DNA of 64,000 bases from Lineolata rhizophorae (taxonomy: Eukaryota; Ascomycota; Dothideomycetes; Lineolatales; Lineolataceae), in contig MU001690.1 in the NCBI GenBank assembly GCA_010093515.1, positions 525,050 through 589,049 of the forward strand, read 5' to 3'. Each line of letters begins with the position of its first letter. Position 1 is the stretch's first letter. Shown piece by piece: positions 23,170 through 34,964 of the stretch. The position numbers were made by a program, and so were the translations under genes. Below the pieces are notes generated by a model. The model made no database searches. It was not told the DNA's origin and saw nothing but the letters and a program-made list of their open reading frames with translations.

Positions 23170-26100
23170 ATGAGCAAGCGGGTCTCGCTCGACATGGACG
23201 GCGAGGCCGGCGCGCCGCGGCGCAGTATGCAGTCCTCCCGCACACGCGCCGACTCCAGCGCGTTTGTGCAAACGATGGTTTCGACCCCCGAGTCTCCTGC
23301 CGATCCAAAGCAACAGCAGCAGCAGCAGCCCTTCTCTCCAAGGCGTGCCGACCGCCAACGTTTTGTCTTAACAGACCCTGTGGCATTTAGGTGCTGTACC
23401 CTCGTCCTCGAGAGCAGCAAGGCTGCGAAAGCTCATGCAAAGGAATCTATCCAGGTACCTTGAAGAAGACCCATCCGTCGACGTTCTCGCACGCCGCGAG
23501 ACCCTGCGCGGCTACGAGTGCTACATCGTCGAGCAGTGGGCGTGCTCGCGCACGCACCCAACCTTTGTCATCACGACCTACACGGGGGACCCTACACACT
23601 CGGTCAAGGTGGGCGTGCTATCCGTGCCAACGGACGGGTCGGCCTGGTCGCCCCGGCTTCGCGTCTACTACAAGGCACTGAGCCAGTACCATGCACGTCG
23701 TAAAGAGACGCCGTACGGCTTTCTTATGATCACAAACCTGTCGGGCTTTCCGAGCAGTCTAAGCGTAGTGTCCGTGCCGGACGGCGACGTCAAGGCACAC
23801 CGCGAGCTCTTCGTTGTAAACGAAGATCTCAAACGGCTGGGCTGCTCGGGCCGCGTATCACTGACACTGACGCCCCCGTCTGGCGCCACGCAAGCTAAAT
23901 TCCACCAGCTGTACCGGACGTCGGACAAAATCGCGCTAAATGCCGCAGTAGTAGAACTGGTCAAGCTGTGCCAAGTGGCGCTCAGTCTCTTCGACAAGCT
24001 GGATGCACTCTACGCCGATGGCCTTCTTTGCGACATTACGGAAAAGGCCATCACCGATTGGTGGGTCGAGATTGGGACTGACTACTACAACATGGAACCG
24101 CATGACGGGATTCTAGGCCCCACGACGGTAGCCGCCCTGCTCGGCCTGCTCATCGGTGCGCGCAACCGTCTCAACGCCTACGGCGCCCCCGTCGCGAAGG
24201 ATGTATTCGATGTCGAGGCCACCAAGCGTGGCATCGCATACTTCCAAAAGAGCCAGCGGCTGGCCAAGACGCGCCGGCTGGACCGGACGACCCTGGACCG
24301 ACTGCAGCGCGCGACAGCCAAAGCCGCGGCCGGCGAGGGCCAGTGGTCCTCGATGATGCCACGCGCCGTCAAGAGCACAGTGGCGGAGTTGAGTGGCAAG
24401 GGAGGCGAAATGGTCATGGAGATGATGAATGCCGGGCGGGACAAGGCTGGAATCGCCGACGTCGAAACCGTCGACATCGAGCGCTTTGCGCAGCTTGTGT
24501 ATGGCGAGCGCATGAAGTGGCTCTGGGCTGGGAAGCCGCGCAAAAGCGGCTTCGCGAGCGCAACAGGCGTCGGTACCGGCACCGGCTCCGAGTTCCTCGC
24601 CGCCCGGAAGTATCCGGGTCTGGATGGCGAAATCGGCGACGGGCCCTACGCGTCGGGAGCCCATCTCGTTTTCAGAGAAGGCGAGGGCGAGAAGGAGGGC
24701 ACGTATGCGTGGGAGCGCCGCAGGAAGGAATCTGGCGCCGATGATAGAGAGAAGGAATCCGGCGCTGAGGAGAAAGAGCGCGACTCTCTCCGCAAGAAAC
24801 GCTACGCCGCGTCGGTATCTGCGGCGTCCGCTGCGGCAGCAGCGGGAATCCCCGCTGCCGCCGCGACGGGGAAGCACGGCTATGAGACGCATGTACGCAG
24901 CGTGTCGGAGCAGCGGCAGAGGCAAGATGCAGAGCGTGACGAGCGTGACGAGCGCGACGAGCAGGATGACAAGGACAACGAAAGAGAACGTGATAGGGAC
25001 GGAAGGAGAGACAAGGAGAAAGACCAAGGTGGGCGCTCGAAGAAGACTGCGCTGCGGCGTCGCTTCAAGGGCGCGGTCGGATTCAGGGGTCATCAACACG
25101 GGAAGCATTCCAAAGATGCCAGCGCGAGCGGCTTGCACGACATAGGCAACGAAGGCAGCGAGGCCAGCGGTCTACAGCGCATGGACACAGTTGGCAGCGT
25201 CTTCACCGACGCGCCTCAAAGCCCGGCCATCGGAGCCGGACCTGAGGACAGCATCCTATCCCCGACGAGCCAACAGCAAGACACCAGTGCCACCACCGGC
25301 GGCCCCGACGGCGCTATCCCGACGAAGTTCACCAAGGTTATGACCGAAACGCCACAAGCCTCGGACTCGACGCTTTTCCGCGACCTCCCTCCTCATCCGA
25401 CTACAGCCACCACGGCCGAAGATGCCACTCCTCCTAACGCGTCCGATTCATCTCGTCCACCTACCGCGCCATCCTCCGTGGCCGGCCCCAGCACGAGCGG
25501 CGACACAGCCGCATCGCGCGGCCAGGGTCCTTCTGGCAACGCGCGTTTCATACCCGACGCCAACGCTGACGCCGACTTCGACGACATCCTCCCCCGCGTG
25601 CCCATCCCGGCGCCGCCGGGCGTCAATCCAGCCAAGGCGGTTCAGAGGCACGTACAGGCTGCAGCGGCGGCGGGTACGGGCCCACTATTAAGGAGGACGG
25701 TCTCGGCGACTGGATGGGATGAGTGGTATGGCGAGGGAAGAAGTGAAGAGAGGTGGGGACGGCGTTTGAGTTTTAGCGTGGCGGAGGAGGCGGTGCTGAG
25801 GTGGGCAGACATCGGGCTTGGCGAGGACGAAGCTGTGGCGGCCGAAGCTGATGACGACGCTGGAAGCGCCGCCTCCGCCAACGCCGTTGCCGAAAAGCAG
25901 GAGGGTTCCGGGGCTGGCGACTCGGCCACGAAAGCTGAGAAAGCGAAAAAGGACGCCGCGATCCGGCTCGCCCTCACCCGCCTCGGGGACCGGCAGTCTC
26001 TCCGGCTCCGCGGATCCCTTGCCCAGCTCTCCGTCTCGCTGGCCCCGCACCTTGCGGCGCTGCTAGCCCAAACTTCGGAACTCGCAGACCAGGCCAGCCG

Positions 26101-26497
26101 CGACGCGATCGACCTATCGTCTATCTACACGGCGCGGCTGCAGGCATTCCATACAGCGGAGGGGGATGCGGTGGCACTGCTAGGGAGGGAGAGGGATGGT
26201 GCTAACGAGGCGGTTAGGGAACTCGAGGGGCTGTCGGCGAAATTAGAGTACGAAGTTGAGGGTTTGAGGGGGAAGGTCGAGGATGTGGAGGCGGGGGTAG
26301 AGGAGTTGGAACGAGGGGTTAGAACCGTGGAGGGAAAGGTGGGAGAGGTTGTGGGGGAGGTAAGGGGAGCAAGGAATGGGAAAGAAAAAAGGAGGAACAG
26401 GAATGGGAATGCGAATATGGAGAGGGGAGCAGAGGAAAGGGAAGGATGGCTACACTGGGGGATGAGGATGTTGACCGGAGTTGGGCACGCACCGTAG
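23170..26497 (+). CDS. STB6-like protein (SIN3-binding-protein N-terminal domain)
   Basis: A 1087-aa protein with exons 23170–23390 and 23455–26497. The 64-nt intron (GTGCTG…CCAG) is supported because splicing joins RFVLTDPVAFR to YLEEDPSVDVLARRE, a conserved junction. The N-terminal ~330 residues carry the STB6-type domain: LRGYECYIVEQWACSR, HPTFVITTYTGDP, VYYKALSQYHAR, LGCSGRVSLTLTPP, DGILGPTTVAALLGLLIGAR and FDVEATKRGIAYFQKSQ. A long disordered, charged middle follows (RDERDERDEQDDKDNERERD), with a basic KKTALRRRFKG patch. From ~870 there is a C-terminal helix and coiled coil (LEGLSAKLEYEVEGLRGKVE). Yeast STB6/STB2 were found as Sin3-binding proteins, so a chromatin role is possible but not shown. 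A six-glutamine run lies near residue 48. Confidence 0.9.
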
Positions 26498-29028
26498 GAC
26501 CGACCTCTCCCACAGAGTAGTGAGCCTATCCTTACACGGAGCTGAACTCCGAACGTTTTCAAACGTTTCATTAAGGTTAAAAAGTGTCGTAGTGGCACTA
26601 GCCTATTAGAGGGTCAAGGAACTTTCGCATAGAACAATACCACGCGCTAGTTCAGCCCTATGGATTCACTGCCAGTCGGCCATGCGGGTCCAATGGTCGC
26701 GATACTCGCGACCCATTTTAATCAGAGCACGTCGTAGGAGAGTCATGACATCACTAGTGGAGGCGGCAAACTGGACTGCGTCGTTTGGATGGCCAAATCA
26801 AAAGGACGCAATCTCGTCATTTTCCTAGGCGCAACTTACACAAGCGCTAGCTCGAGACGCTGCGCTAAGTGATACCCTCGTCTCTCGAACAAGCATATGT
26901 CGAGTTTGAAGACATCTTTGCGACCGATCGCATTTCTTCAAACGCAGATGAGCGGGAAAGTTCTACCAAAGGCATATCTATAGCCAAAGCCCCGCCAGTG
27001 GCTAGCACTCGCAAGGCCGAAATAAGAGACTAAGAGCGCCAGGTAGTGTCCCGAACAGAATGCTTCCCCAGACAGAGGCTACGACAGCAAATAGGATCGC
27101 GATTCAACTCAATCTCGTTGATGCTAGGAGGGAAACCCCGCCAACAGACCAACCGGCAAGGCGCCCAGAAATGGAAAATCCCCAAGAAAGACCTCGATGC
27201 AGTCCTGGATTTCGCAATAGAGTCACAACGCTTCATCGGAAGAGCATCAGACAGGGACCAGACACAGAGCTCTCCTACACCTAGAACGGACGAAAACCCA
27301 AACACACAATCAAACCACAGACCACGATAGACCACCCTTTTGCATGTACTAGTACTTTTCATAGACCCATGTAGAGATAGCCGAGTAGTTGTAGCCTGCA
27401 TATCCCGTAGCAGGGAGAGGTCAGGGTAAATGAAACAAACCAAACCAAACCAAACCAACAGAATGCTTCGTACCATTTGTCGGTCCTAGAAAATCACATC
27501 ATCATTTATGGAGCATACCGCAAGACGAAGGAGAACTAGGGTATTACTAGGTGTTCAACCTGTCGCAGACGATTGAGTGTCATATATGGCTGAGTTGCAC
27601 TAGAGATGCCGAGGACGCTTCAAGGCGTTGATTACTGAACCTCGGTCCCCGCAGAGCGATGTAGCCGAATAAGCCAATAGGGTGGCACTGTCAGTTGACG
27701 GCCGCCCATAAGCAAGATGCCTTACCCCGAAGCCGCCTAGCACACGCGGCAGAACCCGCAAGCCATTCTCCGGATTCGCTCCACCCAAGCAAGGGCTGGT
27801 CGCAGGAAGATGCCGGAAGAACTCAAAATGCGGTGTGCTGCATGTTTCAATGGCATCATTTAGGAGTGAACGATTGCAAATCCACATCACTTGTCCCCGT
27901 TGCAAAACCGAACATTGTCCGTTTTTATAACATCAGCAGACTCATTACCATTTGCCTGGACAACACGAAACGATAACACAGCCCTACAAACAGTTTCAAG
28001 TTGTTGAAGATCGCCTGCTTTTGCCTACTTCTCTCTTCTCGCTTTCTTTTGTCGTTCTGTCCGCACGAAGGACAAAGGAGGGGAGGAGCCGAGGCACTAG
28101 CCTTCAAGTCTACCTCATCGGCGCAATTCTAGAACCGCGTTCGCTGCTGCCTGCAGCATTGGACTCGAATGTGACTCAGCGTTTCTCACCTCCCGTGCCA
28201 TCGCGCCAACAACGAACCCAAAGCGTTTGCGTTCATTGGGTGTGCAGCACGTGCTCGTTGTGATTGCAAAGCGGTCCAAGCACCACCTGCTATGTAAGCC
28301 TGCCCATGCATGCTGAGAGAGCACCCAGTCGCGCCAGTGAGAAGAGGCGGCCTTGGCGACCTTCTCTCGGCCGTCAGATGTCCCACCGGAACTCTTTCTT
28401 CTCCCCTTTTCACAGACTGGGCAGGCCTCCACCCGTTGATTGTTCCTCATGAATGGCCGCCATGACTGATAGTTGTGGGGATGTATAGTACGACTGCCCG
28501 GATAGTGGCCTAGAACCTTCCTGCGTCTCCGCGTCTATGCCCTGTCTCGCAAGCTTCCTCTGGCTGATAGCTTTTGGCTAGAATAAGAAAGTCCAACCTA
28601 AGCATTGCGGCCTGTCGGTCCTTGTCGAGATCTTTTTATCCCGACTACAGATCGATCTCGCGCATCAGGGCTCGTTGACGTACTGCGTTTCCCGGACAAT
28701 TATTGCGGTGCACATTTTAAGACTGACCGGAGGCCTAATACGAGGTGTTGTTGCATCAACGGACGTTGTCCGCCGTGTCTGGCTTACTTTGGCACCGGCT
28801 CCTATTTGTCCGGTACATACTTTAATAACTACATCAAACGGCCGTACTCGGATACTTTGCTAAGGCATAGCTGCGGTCTTACTGGCGTCACCGAGCTTTC
28901 TACTTCTCTAATAACGATCCTCGCTTCAGTCGTATTCTAGTTTACTTTACTTTCTCTTTTTCAGTTGTTTAGCATTTAAACTGTCCATAAATTTTCCCTG
29001 GACAATACATTTGTACTATCTCCTTAAA
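26498..29028. other. Gene-free interval, 2.5 kb
   Basis: STB6-like 3' region and the bZIP promoter/5' leader. No gene was recognised on either strand. It holds a short (CAAAC)n repeat at 27434–27458. Open frames at 27030–27476 (minus) and 28605–28940 (plus) lack motifs. Confidence 0.55.
27434..27458. repeat. Short (CAAAC)n microsatellite
   Basis: Five tandem CAAAC-type units within an otherwise unremarkable intergenic stretch. Confidence 0.85.
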
Positions 29029-31777
29029 ATGACAAATTCATCGGAAAGCGACGATCGCCCTTCCAAACGAACGCGGAAGAATACCGGCAAGACGGCATCG
29101 ACGGGTGATAGCGATGGTGACGGCAGGAACACGAGGAAAAGTCGTGGGCGGCCGAAGCTCAACACGCAAGATGAAACTGCCGCAGATGTAAGTAGATGCC
29201 TCTCTTTAGGTTAGAGTTCATGGACTACACGTCTCCTAGTACCTCTTTCGCACGCCACTTCAATATTTTAACTCTTTATCTTCCTGTCCCTTCGTTCCGG
29301 TCCATCCTGCCTCACTTGGTGTAAAGATCAAGTTTGTCACATGGTTTTTTGGTTTTCAAGTCAATATCATACTAGCGAAGCGCATCATAATTATCTCTAA
29401 CGCCGTTTCTAGCGTCGAAGAACCCAAATCCGACTTGCTCAACGGGCGTACAGGCTTCGCAAGGAAAATGCCATCACGTCGTTGCGGAAGCAAGTCTCCG
29501 ACCTGCAGTCGACCATCGATTCGATGCAGCAATCCTTTCTCCGATTCAACGACTCGGCGCTGAGCTCCGGCGCCTTGACCCTCGACCTAGCGCAGCAACT
29601 GCAGGAAACCACGGAGACCTTTGTTCGCCTAGCTAAGGCTGCCAGTGCTACTGCCGAGGCCGGCGAAGAGTCTATGGACATCGAGCCGGCGTTAGAGGAA
29701 ACTGCCAGTTCGCAAGCAGAAACTGCAGAAGTCGAATCGGGACCTAGTAAGAAACGATCCAAGACGTCGACGACATCCCACGGAAGCCAAAACCCGTTAG
29801 AGCAGACTTCTTCCACGAACATAGGCGCTGCGGTCAACCACCCACTATGGGACTATTCTCAAACGTTTTATAATGAGGGGCACCGCACTTCCAACGCCCC
29901 AGCCGCCCCTAATTCGAACAAAAATTCGACACTGAGAATACTCGACGCTGACTTTTTTCTCCCGGAATTCTCCCCCGCCCGGCAGTCACACGGCGCTGCT
30001 AGCCCCAATAATACCGCCTTAGCCACAACCTCACAACAAAAGATCCTCCCGTTCGGACTACTCGCCGAACAGGATGATAGCACATCTGACAGCACTTCGC
30101 ACTCACTGCAGCAATACCACGTCACCCTGCCATCGAACGAGCACCTCCCTTTCCTATCCTCCAAGGGCTATTCCCCTCCCATCTACTCACCGAACGACAA
30201 GAACGGCCGACCTGAATCCCTCACGAAGAACTGTGTTCTCCAGGCCCCTTACACCTATTCTTTCCAAGAAACGACCTTCGGCCGGCGTCTCCACCGCGCC
30301 GCGCTAGAACGCGCGTACCACTTGATTGGGCAGTCGCGGTTACGGCCGACACGTTACGAGCAGGTATTTCGGCTATCGCTCCTGCTGCACGACCGTGAGG
30401 CGCTGCTGTCCCGCTTCGCCACGCTGCTAAAGCGCAGCACAACCGAGTCACTCGAATACGTTCAGGCGCCGTTCATCCACCTGGGCGGCGCTGGGACGCA
30501 CTACCCGCAGCGGGACGCGTCCGGGACGGTGTTGCCCAAGAGGAACGCCTACGCCGTGTGCCAGATCGGCCCGCAGCCGGCCGCGCTAGCCAGGCTGGTG
30601 GACATATACGAGCCGAATCGGCCAGGCAAACCGGAGCTCGTGCTCGACATCGAGGGCTACGAGGGCGAGTGGTTCGACCCGTACGATGTCCAGGGGTTTC
30701 TAGAGGAGAGGGGCGTCCGCATCGACCCGCAGGCGAGCTTCTCTGAAGCGGAGATCTACGAGAATGCCAACGGGAAGCTGGTCCCCGCGCCATCCCAGGC
30801 AGAGAAGCAGTGGTGCGAACAGGACCAAGGACAGCAAAGGCGGCGGCAGCAGCAGTCCCTCTTCCCAGAGTCGTTCTTCTCTATACCAACCCCCGACGAC
30901 CCCTCGTCCATGCTAACCAGGGGCCTAACTCCCCTCACCGCCAGTCTCGCATTGGACTCCTCGTCCGCCACAGCAACCACCACCACCACCAGGGCCAACA
31001 CGTCCTCCACCGCGAACCCGACCCCGTCCCCGCTCCAAAACACCGACCCGTACTCCCCGCCCAGTTCGACCTGCACCCACGCGCACACCCCGCCGCCCAA
31101 CTCGCACCAGCAACCCCCCCCCGCCCACACGCAGCTCCCCGCCCCGGCCTTTTTCGGCTACGGCGCAAAGTCGACCCCCACGACCGACTTCCTGGACCCG
31201 CTGCTCTTCCCGGAGGGCGACTTCGCCGCGCTCGGCCCGGGCGGCACCGCTTCCGACGGCGCGGCGGCGTTTGCTGCCTCCACTGCGCCGCGGGCGGCCG
31301 CGCAGGCGGGCGGCGCGCCCGCGGCGGCTGAGGACTTGGCGCCCTTGCCGCCGATGCCGGGCGGGGGGTTGGACGGGGAGCTCGTTGGCGTGGCGGAGGA
31401 GCTATGGGCGCACATGGACGACGGGGCGTTCTTTGGGCTGGACGGGGGCCGGGATGGCGCTGGTGCTGGTGCTGGCGAGGCGGAGGCGGAGGCGCGGCGG
31501 AGGCTCCGGGTTAAGAGTCGGAGGGTCTTGGTGGATACGCAGCGGTTGATTGAAGGTGAGTCTGCCCCCCCTTTTTTTTTTCTAGCGTGGTTCCCGCGAT
31601 TGTTGGCTGTACCTTGTGTTTGCGTCTTTTGGCTTGTTTTGCTGCGGTTCCATGTACTAATGGGGTTTTTTCGTTGCAGAGCTGATAAAGAGGGGTGTTT
31701 GCTTGGGGCGCACGCCAGGGTTTAGGCGCGCAGACGTCGAGAGGGCGTTTCAGTTGTCTACGGCGGAGGCGTATTAG
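29029..31777 (+). CDS. bZIP transcription factor
   Basis: A 799-aa fungal bZIP factor. Exons are 29029–29187, 29413–31555 and 31680–31777. Intron 1 (225 nt, GTAAGT…CTAG) falls inside the DNA-binding region: exon 1 ends KSRGRPKLNTQDETAAD and exon 2 opens RRRTQIRLAQRAYRLRKE, the basic region, followed by a leucine-zipper-like ITSLRKQVSDLQSTIDSM. Intron 2 (124 nt, GTGAGT, branch TACTAAT, …GCAG) is supported by the C-terminal motif it restores: LIEELIKRGVCLGRTPGFRR. This short domain recurs at the end of a group of ascomycete bZIPs. A conserved-looking block at ~250–430 (FGRRLHRAALERAYHLI) and a proline/threonine-rich region separate the two. Nuclear; targets unknown. Confidence 0.92.
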
Positions 31778-33061
31778 CTTTGATTGGCCTCGTAGCTTCT
31801 GTTCTTCGTGCGTAAATGATGCATTTTTGCGTCGGGCTTGCGCTTGGCGAATTGGGCAGGCTTGTTTGTGTAGGGATGGCCATGTTATGGTGAATTGTAA
31901 TGCCGGAAGGCGATAATCTCATCTCAGGGCACTTTCCTTTAGTTGCGGGATGAGTTTCGGATCCTGACCCGTGGAGGGCATGCTCAAGGCTGTTGGATGT
32001 GTTTGCGTGTTGTTCCAGTGCATCCTAGCAATCACGCCGATATCCGAGAGGAACCTTCAGTTGATTTATTTGGTGTATATTTCGAGCCGCGCCTGTGTAC
32101 TTACTACCACTACATAGGCTAGTCTATGTGCCATGTTCTAATATCAATTTTGGGTCCATGGAACATCAATTGACTCGTCGGCTCGGCGGGCTATCCTACA
32201 CATGCCTGTCGTGTGGGCGACGAATAAATGAAGGCGCGAGTTGTTCAATCCTTGATAGACTGCACAGTCCCGCGTTCGAAATCAAGAAGAGCAATTCAAA
32301 AAGAGGATCCAGTTCTGACGGCCCCATCCAGTCCTTCGGAGCATCCGGTAAAGTATTCTGAGTAATGCGAGCATGCAGTGAAATGCGGTACTAGGCTGCC
32401 CGAAGCGTCCTAGCGCCGGCCGGATCACTCAGTCGCGGGGCCGGCAGCACGTGAGCACGCTGCGATCGAGGGCGGCCGAGACAAGCAAAGAGAGGCGCGA
32501 TGCCAAATGCGGGCACAACGGCGGTCTCGGCCTGCGCGAGGGACGGTCCCAAAGCGGGCGCGTGCCTGTCGGCAGGACAAAGCGGCGCTTTCGCATTCAG
32601 ATCGCTTTCGGCCAGCGGCGCGGAGGGCGGCGCCGGGGTGCCTGCGGCTCATCCAGCGCGGCAGCCAGCCGGCGCCACTAAGCGAGGCGTCTGCCTTCCC
32701 GTCCGCCCGCCCCAGCGCAACCTTCCCATGCACATCCACCCTCTCCCGCAAAAGCCCGCGCCCCGCCGTGACATAGCACCCAACAAGAGGCCGCAAAACG
32801 TCTGCCAGAAGGCTCCTGCAACAGCCGGGCGCGGTTGGCAACCTGCATGATACGCTGAGCGACCCGACGGGCCTCGCCGGAGTTGCGTGGCGTTTTGGTC
32901 CCTGGCGGCGCGCTGGTCGAGCGTGAAGAGCATCGCCCCGACGCCGACGGGCGGCGAATCCGCGAATCCTCCGTCCCGCCCTCGTCCTCGTCCATCACGA
33001 ACCCGCCGCGTTCCTACGCCCTTCCGCCGCCGCGGACGTCTGGCATCAGGCTGCCGGCATC
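31778..33061. other. Intergenic, 1.3 kb
   Basis: bZIP 3' region, then a GC-rich stretch (32,400–33,061) that should be the TOA1 promoter and leader. The GC-rich part carries many overlapping open frames on both strands without recognisable motifs. Confidence 0.55.
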
Positions 33062-34964
33062 ATGTCGAATGCTGTCGTTGTGAGTTCCATGCGTCCCGCG
33101 AGAGCACGGCCGGGGCGTGGACTGCGATGGGTGGGCGGGCGCGTGCGCCGCCTGCCATCGCAGCCTGTCGGCCCTCAGCCCTCCAGCAACGGCAAAGCGA
33201 GCATTTTTCACTGACGAGCCGGCACAAATTCTCACGACACTAGGGAGCCGTCTACCAAGAGGTCCTCGAGAGGGTCATCGAAGCGTCGCAGAACGACTTC
33301 GAGGAGAGCGGCGTCGAGCAAGCTACGCTGAACGACCTGCGCACGGTGAGTCGGCGGAAACGTCACCCTTTCCTTCTCCATGGCTCGCTGGACCGCGCGT
33401 GGCGCCGCGCCCTGTTTTCCGCGATCAGTCTGTTCTACGCATCATCCGCTCCGTTCTCTGCCTCTTTCCACGATGGATTTCGGGCAGGGCGCGGGCGAGG
33501 CGTTGGCGGCCGCAGGCGAGACGGGCGCCCCAAGGGGCGGTGGTGGCCACGGGCCGGTACGAGAGGGAGCGGCGAGCCCTTCAAAGCGGGGCGCTGGGGT
33601 TCGGTCGGAGGCGGGCGCCGCTTGTATTTGGGGCATTTTTTATAGCCCCCGGTCGGCCCCTCGCGCCCTGCCTCAATCTCGCGTTTCGCAACGCCCCCGG
33701 CCGCCAATTCCCGTGCGCTATCCCCGTCACGGCCTAGCGCCTCCCTCCCTCCCTCCCATGTGGCGGCGCGCGTGCTGGGGCTGGTGGTCGTGGCTGGCCT
33801 GCCTTTTTTACTCCGCGTCGAAAACAACAGGGCCAAATACTTTGCACAGTGCGAATACGCCGCTTGGCAGTTTCGCTAATACTTCGGGAACTTCAGTCCT
33901 GGCAGAAGAAGCTCTCGGAGCTCAAGGTCGCCGAGTTTCCCTGGGACCCCAAACCGCAACCCACTCCCACCCCGGCCCCGGCGCCCGCCAACACGCTCCC
34001 GTCCAACATCAAGCCTGAGCCGTCGCCGACGAGTGCTACTGGGCCGAGCGCCAACAATGCCCAGCTTCCCAACGGCGGCAACTACGCCGCCGGCGGCAAC
34101 GGCCAGCGTGTCAAGACCGAGGGCGCTGGCGCTGGCTACGACAACCGCGCCTACCCGCCGAGCGGCCCTCCGTCAGCTGGCCAAAGCTACCCCCAGGGTA
34201 TGAACAACCAGGCCGCCATGCAGCGCGCCACGCAGCAGCTGCAGGCGCAGTTCGGCAACCAGGCCGAGGCCTCCATCGCGGCTGGCCTGGGACAGACAGG
34301 CCTACCCATGCCGAGCCAGCAGCGCTCCGGAGGCCTCCAGTTGCCTGGCCAGGCCAACGTTGGGGGACAGCAGCAGCGGCCCCAGCAGTATAGCCAGAGC
34401 CAGGGTCAAGGCCAGCAGCAGCATCGCAACTCGCTACAAAACTCGCAGCTCGACGGCGGGGCGGACGAGGCCTGGGAGACCGCGCTAGCGGAGCGCGTAA
34501 CCCAGGGATCTACCGGCCGCGAAATCGCAGAGCGGGCGTTACGCGAGGAATTGGACGAGATGGCTGCGAGGCTGCAGAGAGGGCTGATGATGCCGCTCGT
34601 GGAGCGGCCGAAGAAGCGATCGCGAAAGAGCCGGGCGCGCAAGAGCGCTTCCGAAAAGGCGCCTGCTGCCGCTGACGCCGTCGCGCCAACGACGACGACG
34701 GCCACGATACCCCAGCTAGACGGCGAGTACGATGACGAGGACGAGAACGACGAGGACGCTATCAACTCGGACCTGGACGACTCGGAGGACGAGAACGCGG
34801 CGGGGGTCGGCGACGAGGAGGCGCTCGGCGAGGTGATGCTGTGCACGTACGACAAGGTGCAGCGCGTGAAGAACAAGTGGAAGTGCACGCTCAAGGACGG
34901 GGTGCTGAGCACGCAGCGCAAGGAATACGTCTTCCACAAGGCGCAGGGTGAGTTTGAGTGGTGA
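33062..34964 (+). CDS. TOA1: TFIIA large (alpha/beta) subunit
   Basis: TFIIA binds TBP at promoters. Three exons give 395 aa: 33062–33079 (six codons, MSNAVV), 33244–33345 and 33897–34964. The introns are 164 and 551 nt, the second unusually long for this window. The spliced N-terminus reads VYQEVLERVIEASQNDF…QATLNDLRT then SWQKKLSELKVAEFPWDP, the four-helix-bundle domain of TOA1. A Pro/Gln/Asn-rich linker follows, then an acidic run (~315–345). The beta-barrel part has MLCTYDKVQRVKNKWKCTLKDGV and ends YVFHKAQGEFEW, the near-invariant terminus. A GTGAGT within that last motif mimics a splice donor, but the conserved ending shows it is coding. Confidence 0.95.

Noticed and set aside
24113-25138. 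A 341-codon minus-strand open frame inside the STB6-like gene
   Set aside because: It mirrors the coding frame of a conserved protein and shows no family motif of its own.
34945-34964. A strong GTGAGT splice donor near the end of TOA1
   Set aside because: Reading straight through gives the near-invariant TFIIA ending GEFEW and a stop, so the site is coding and need not be used.
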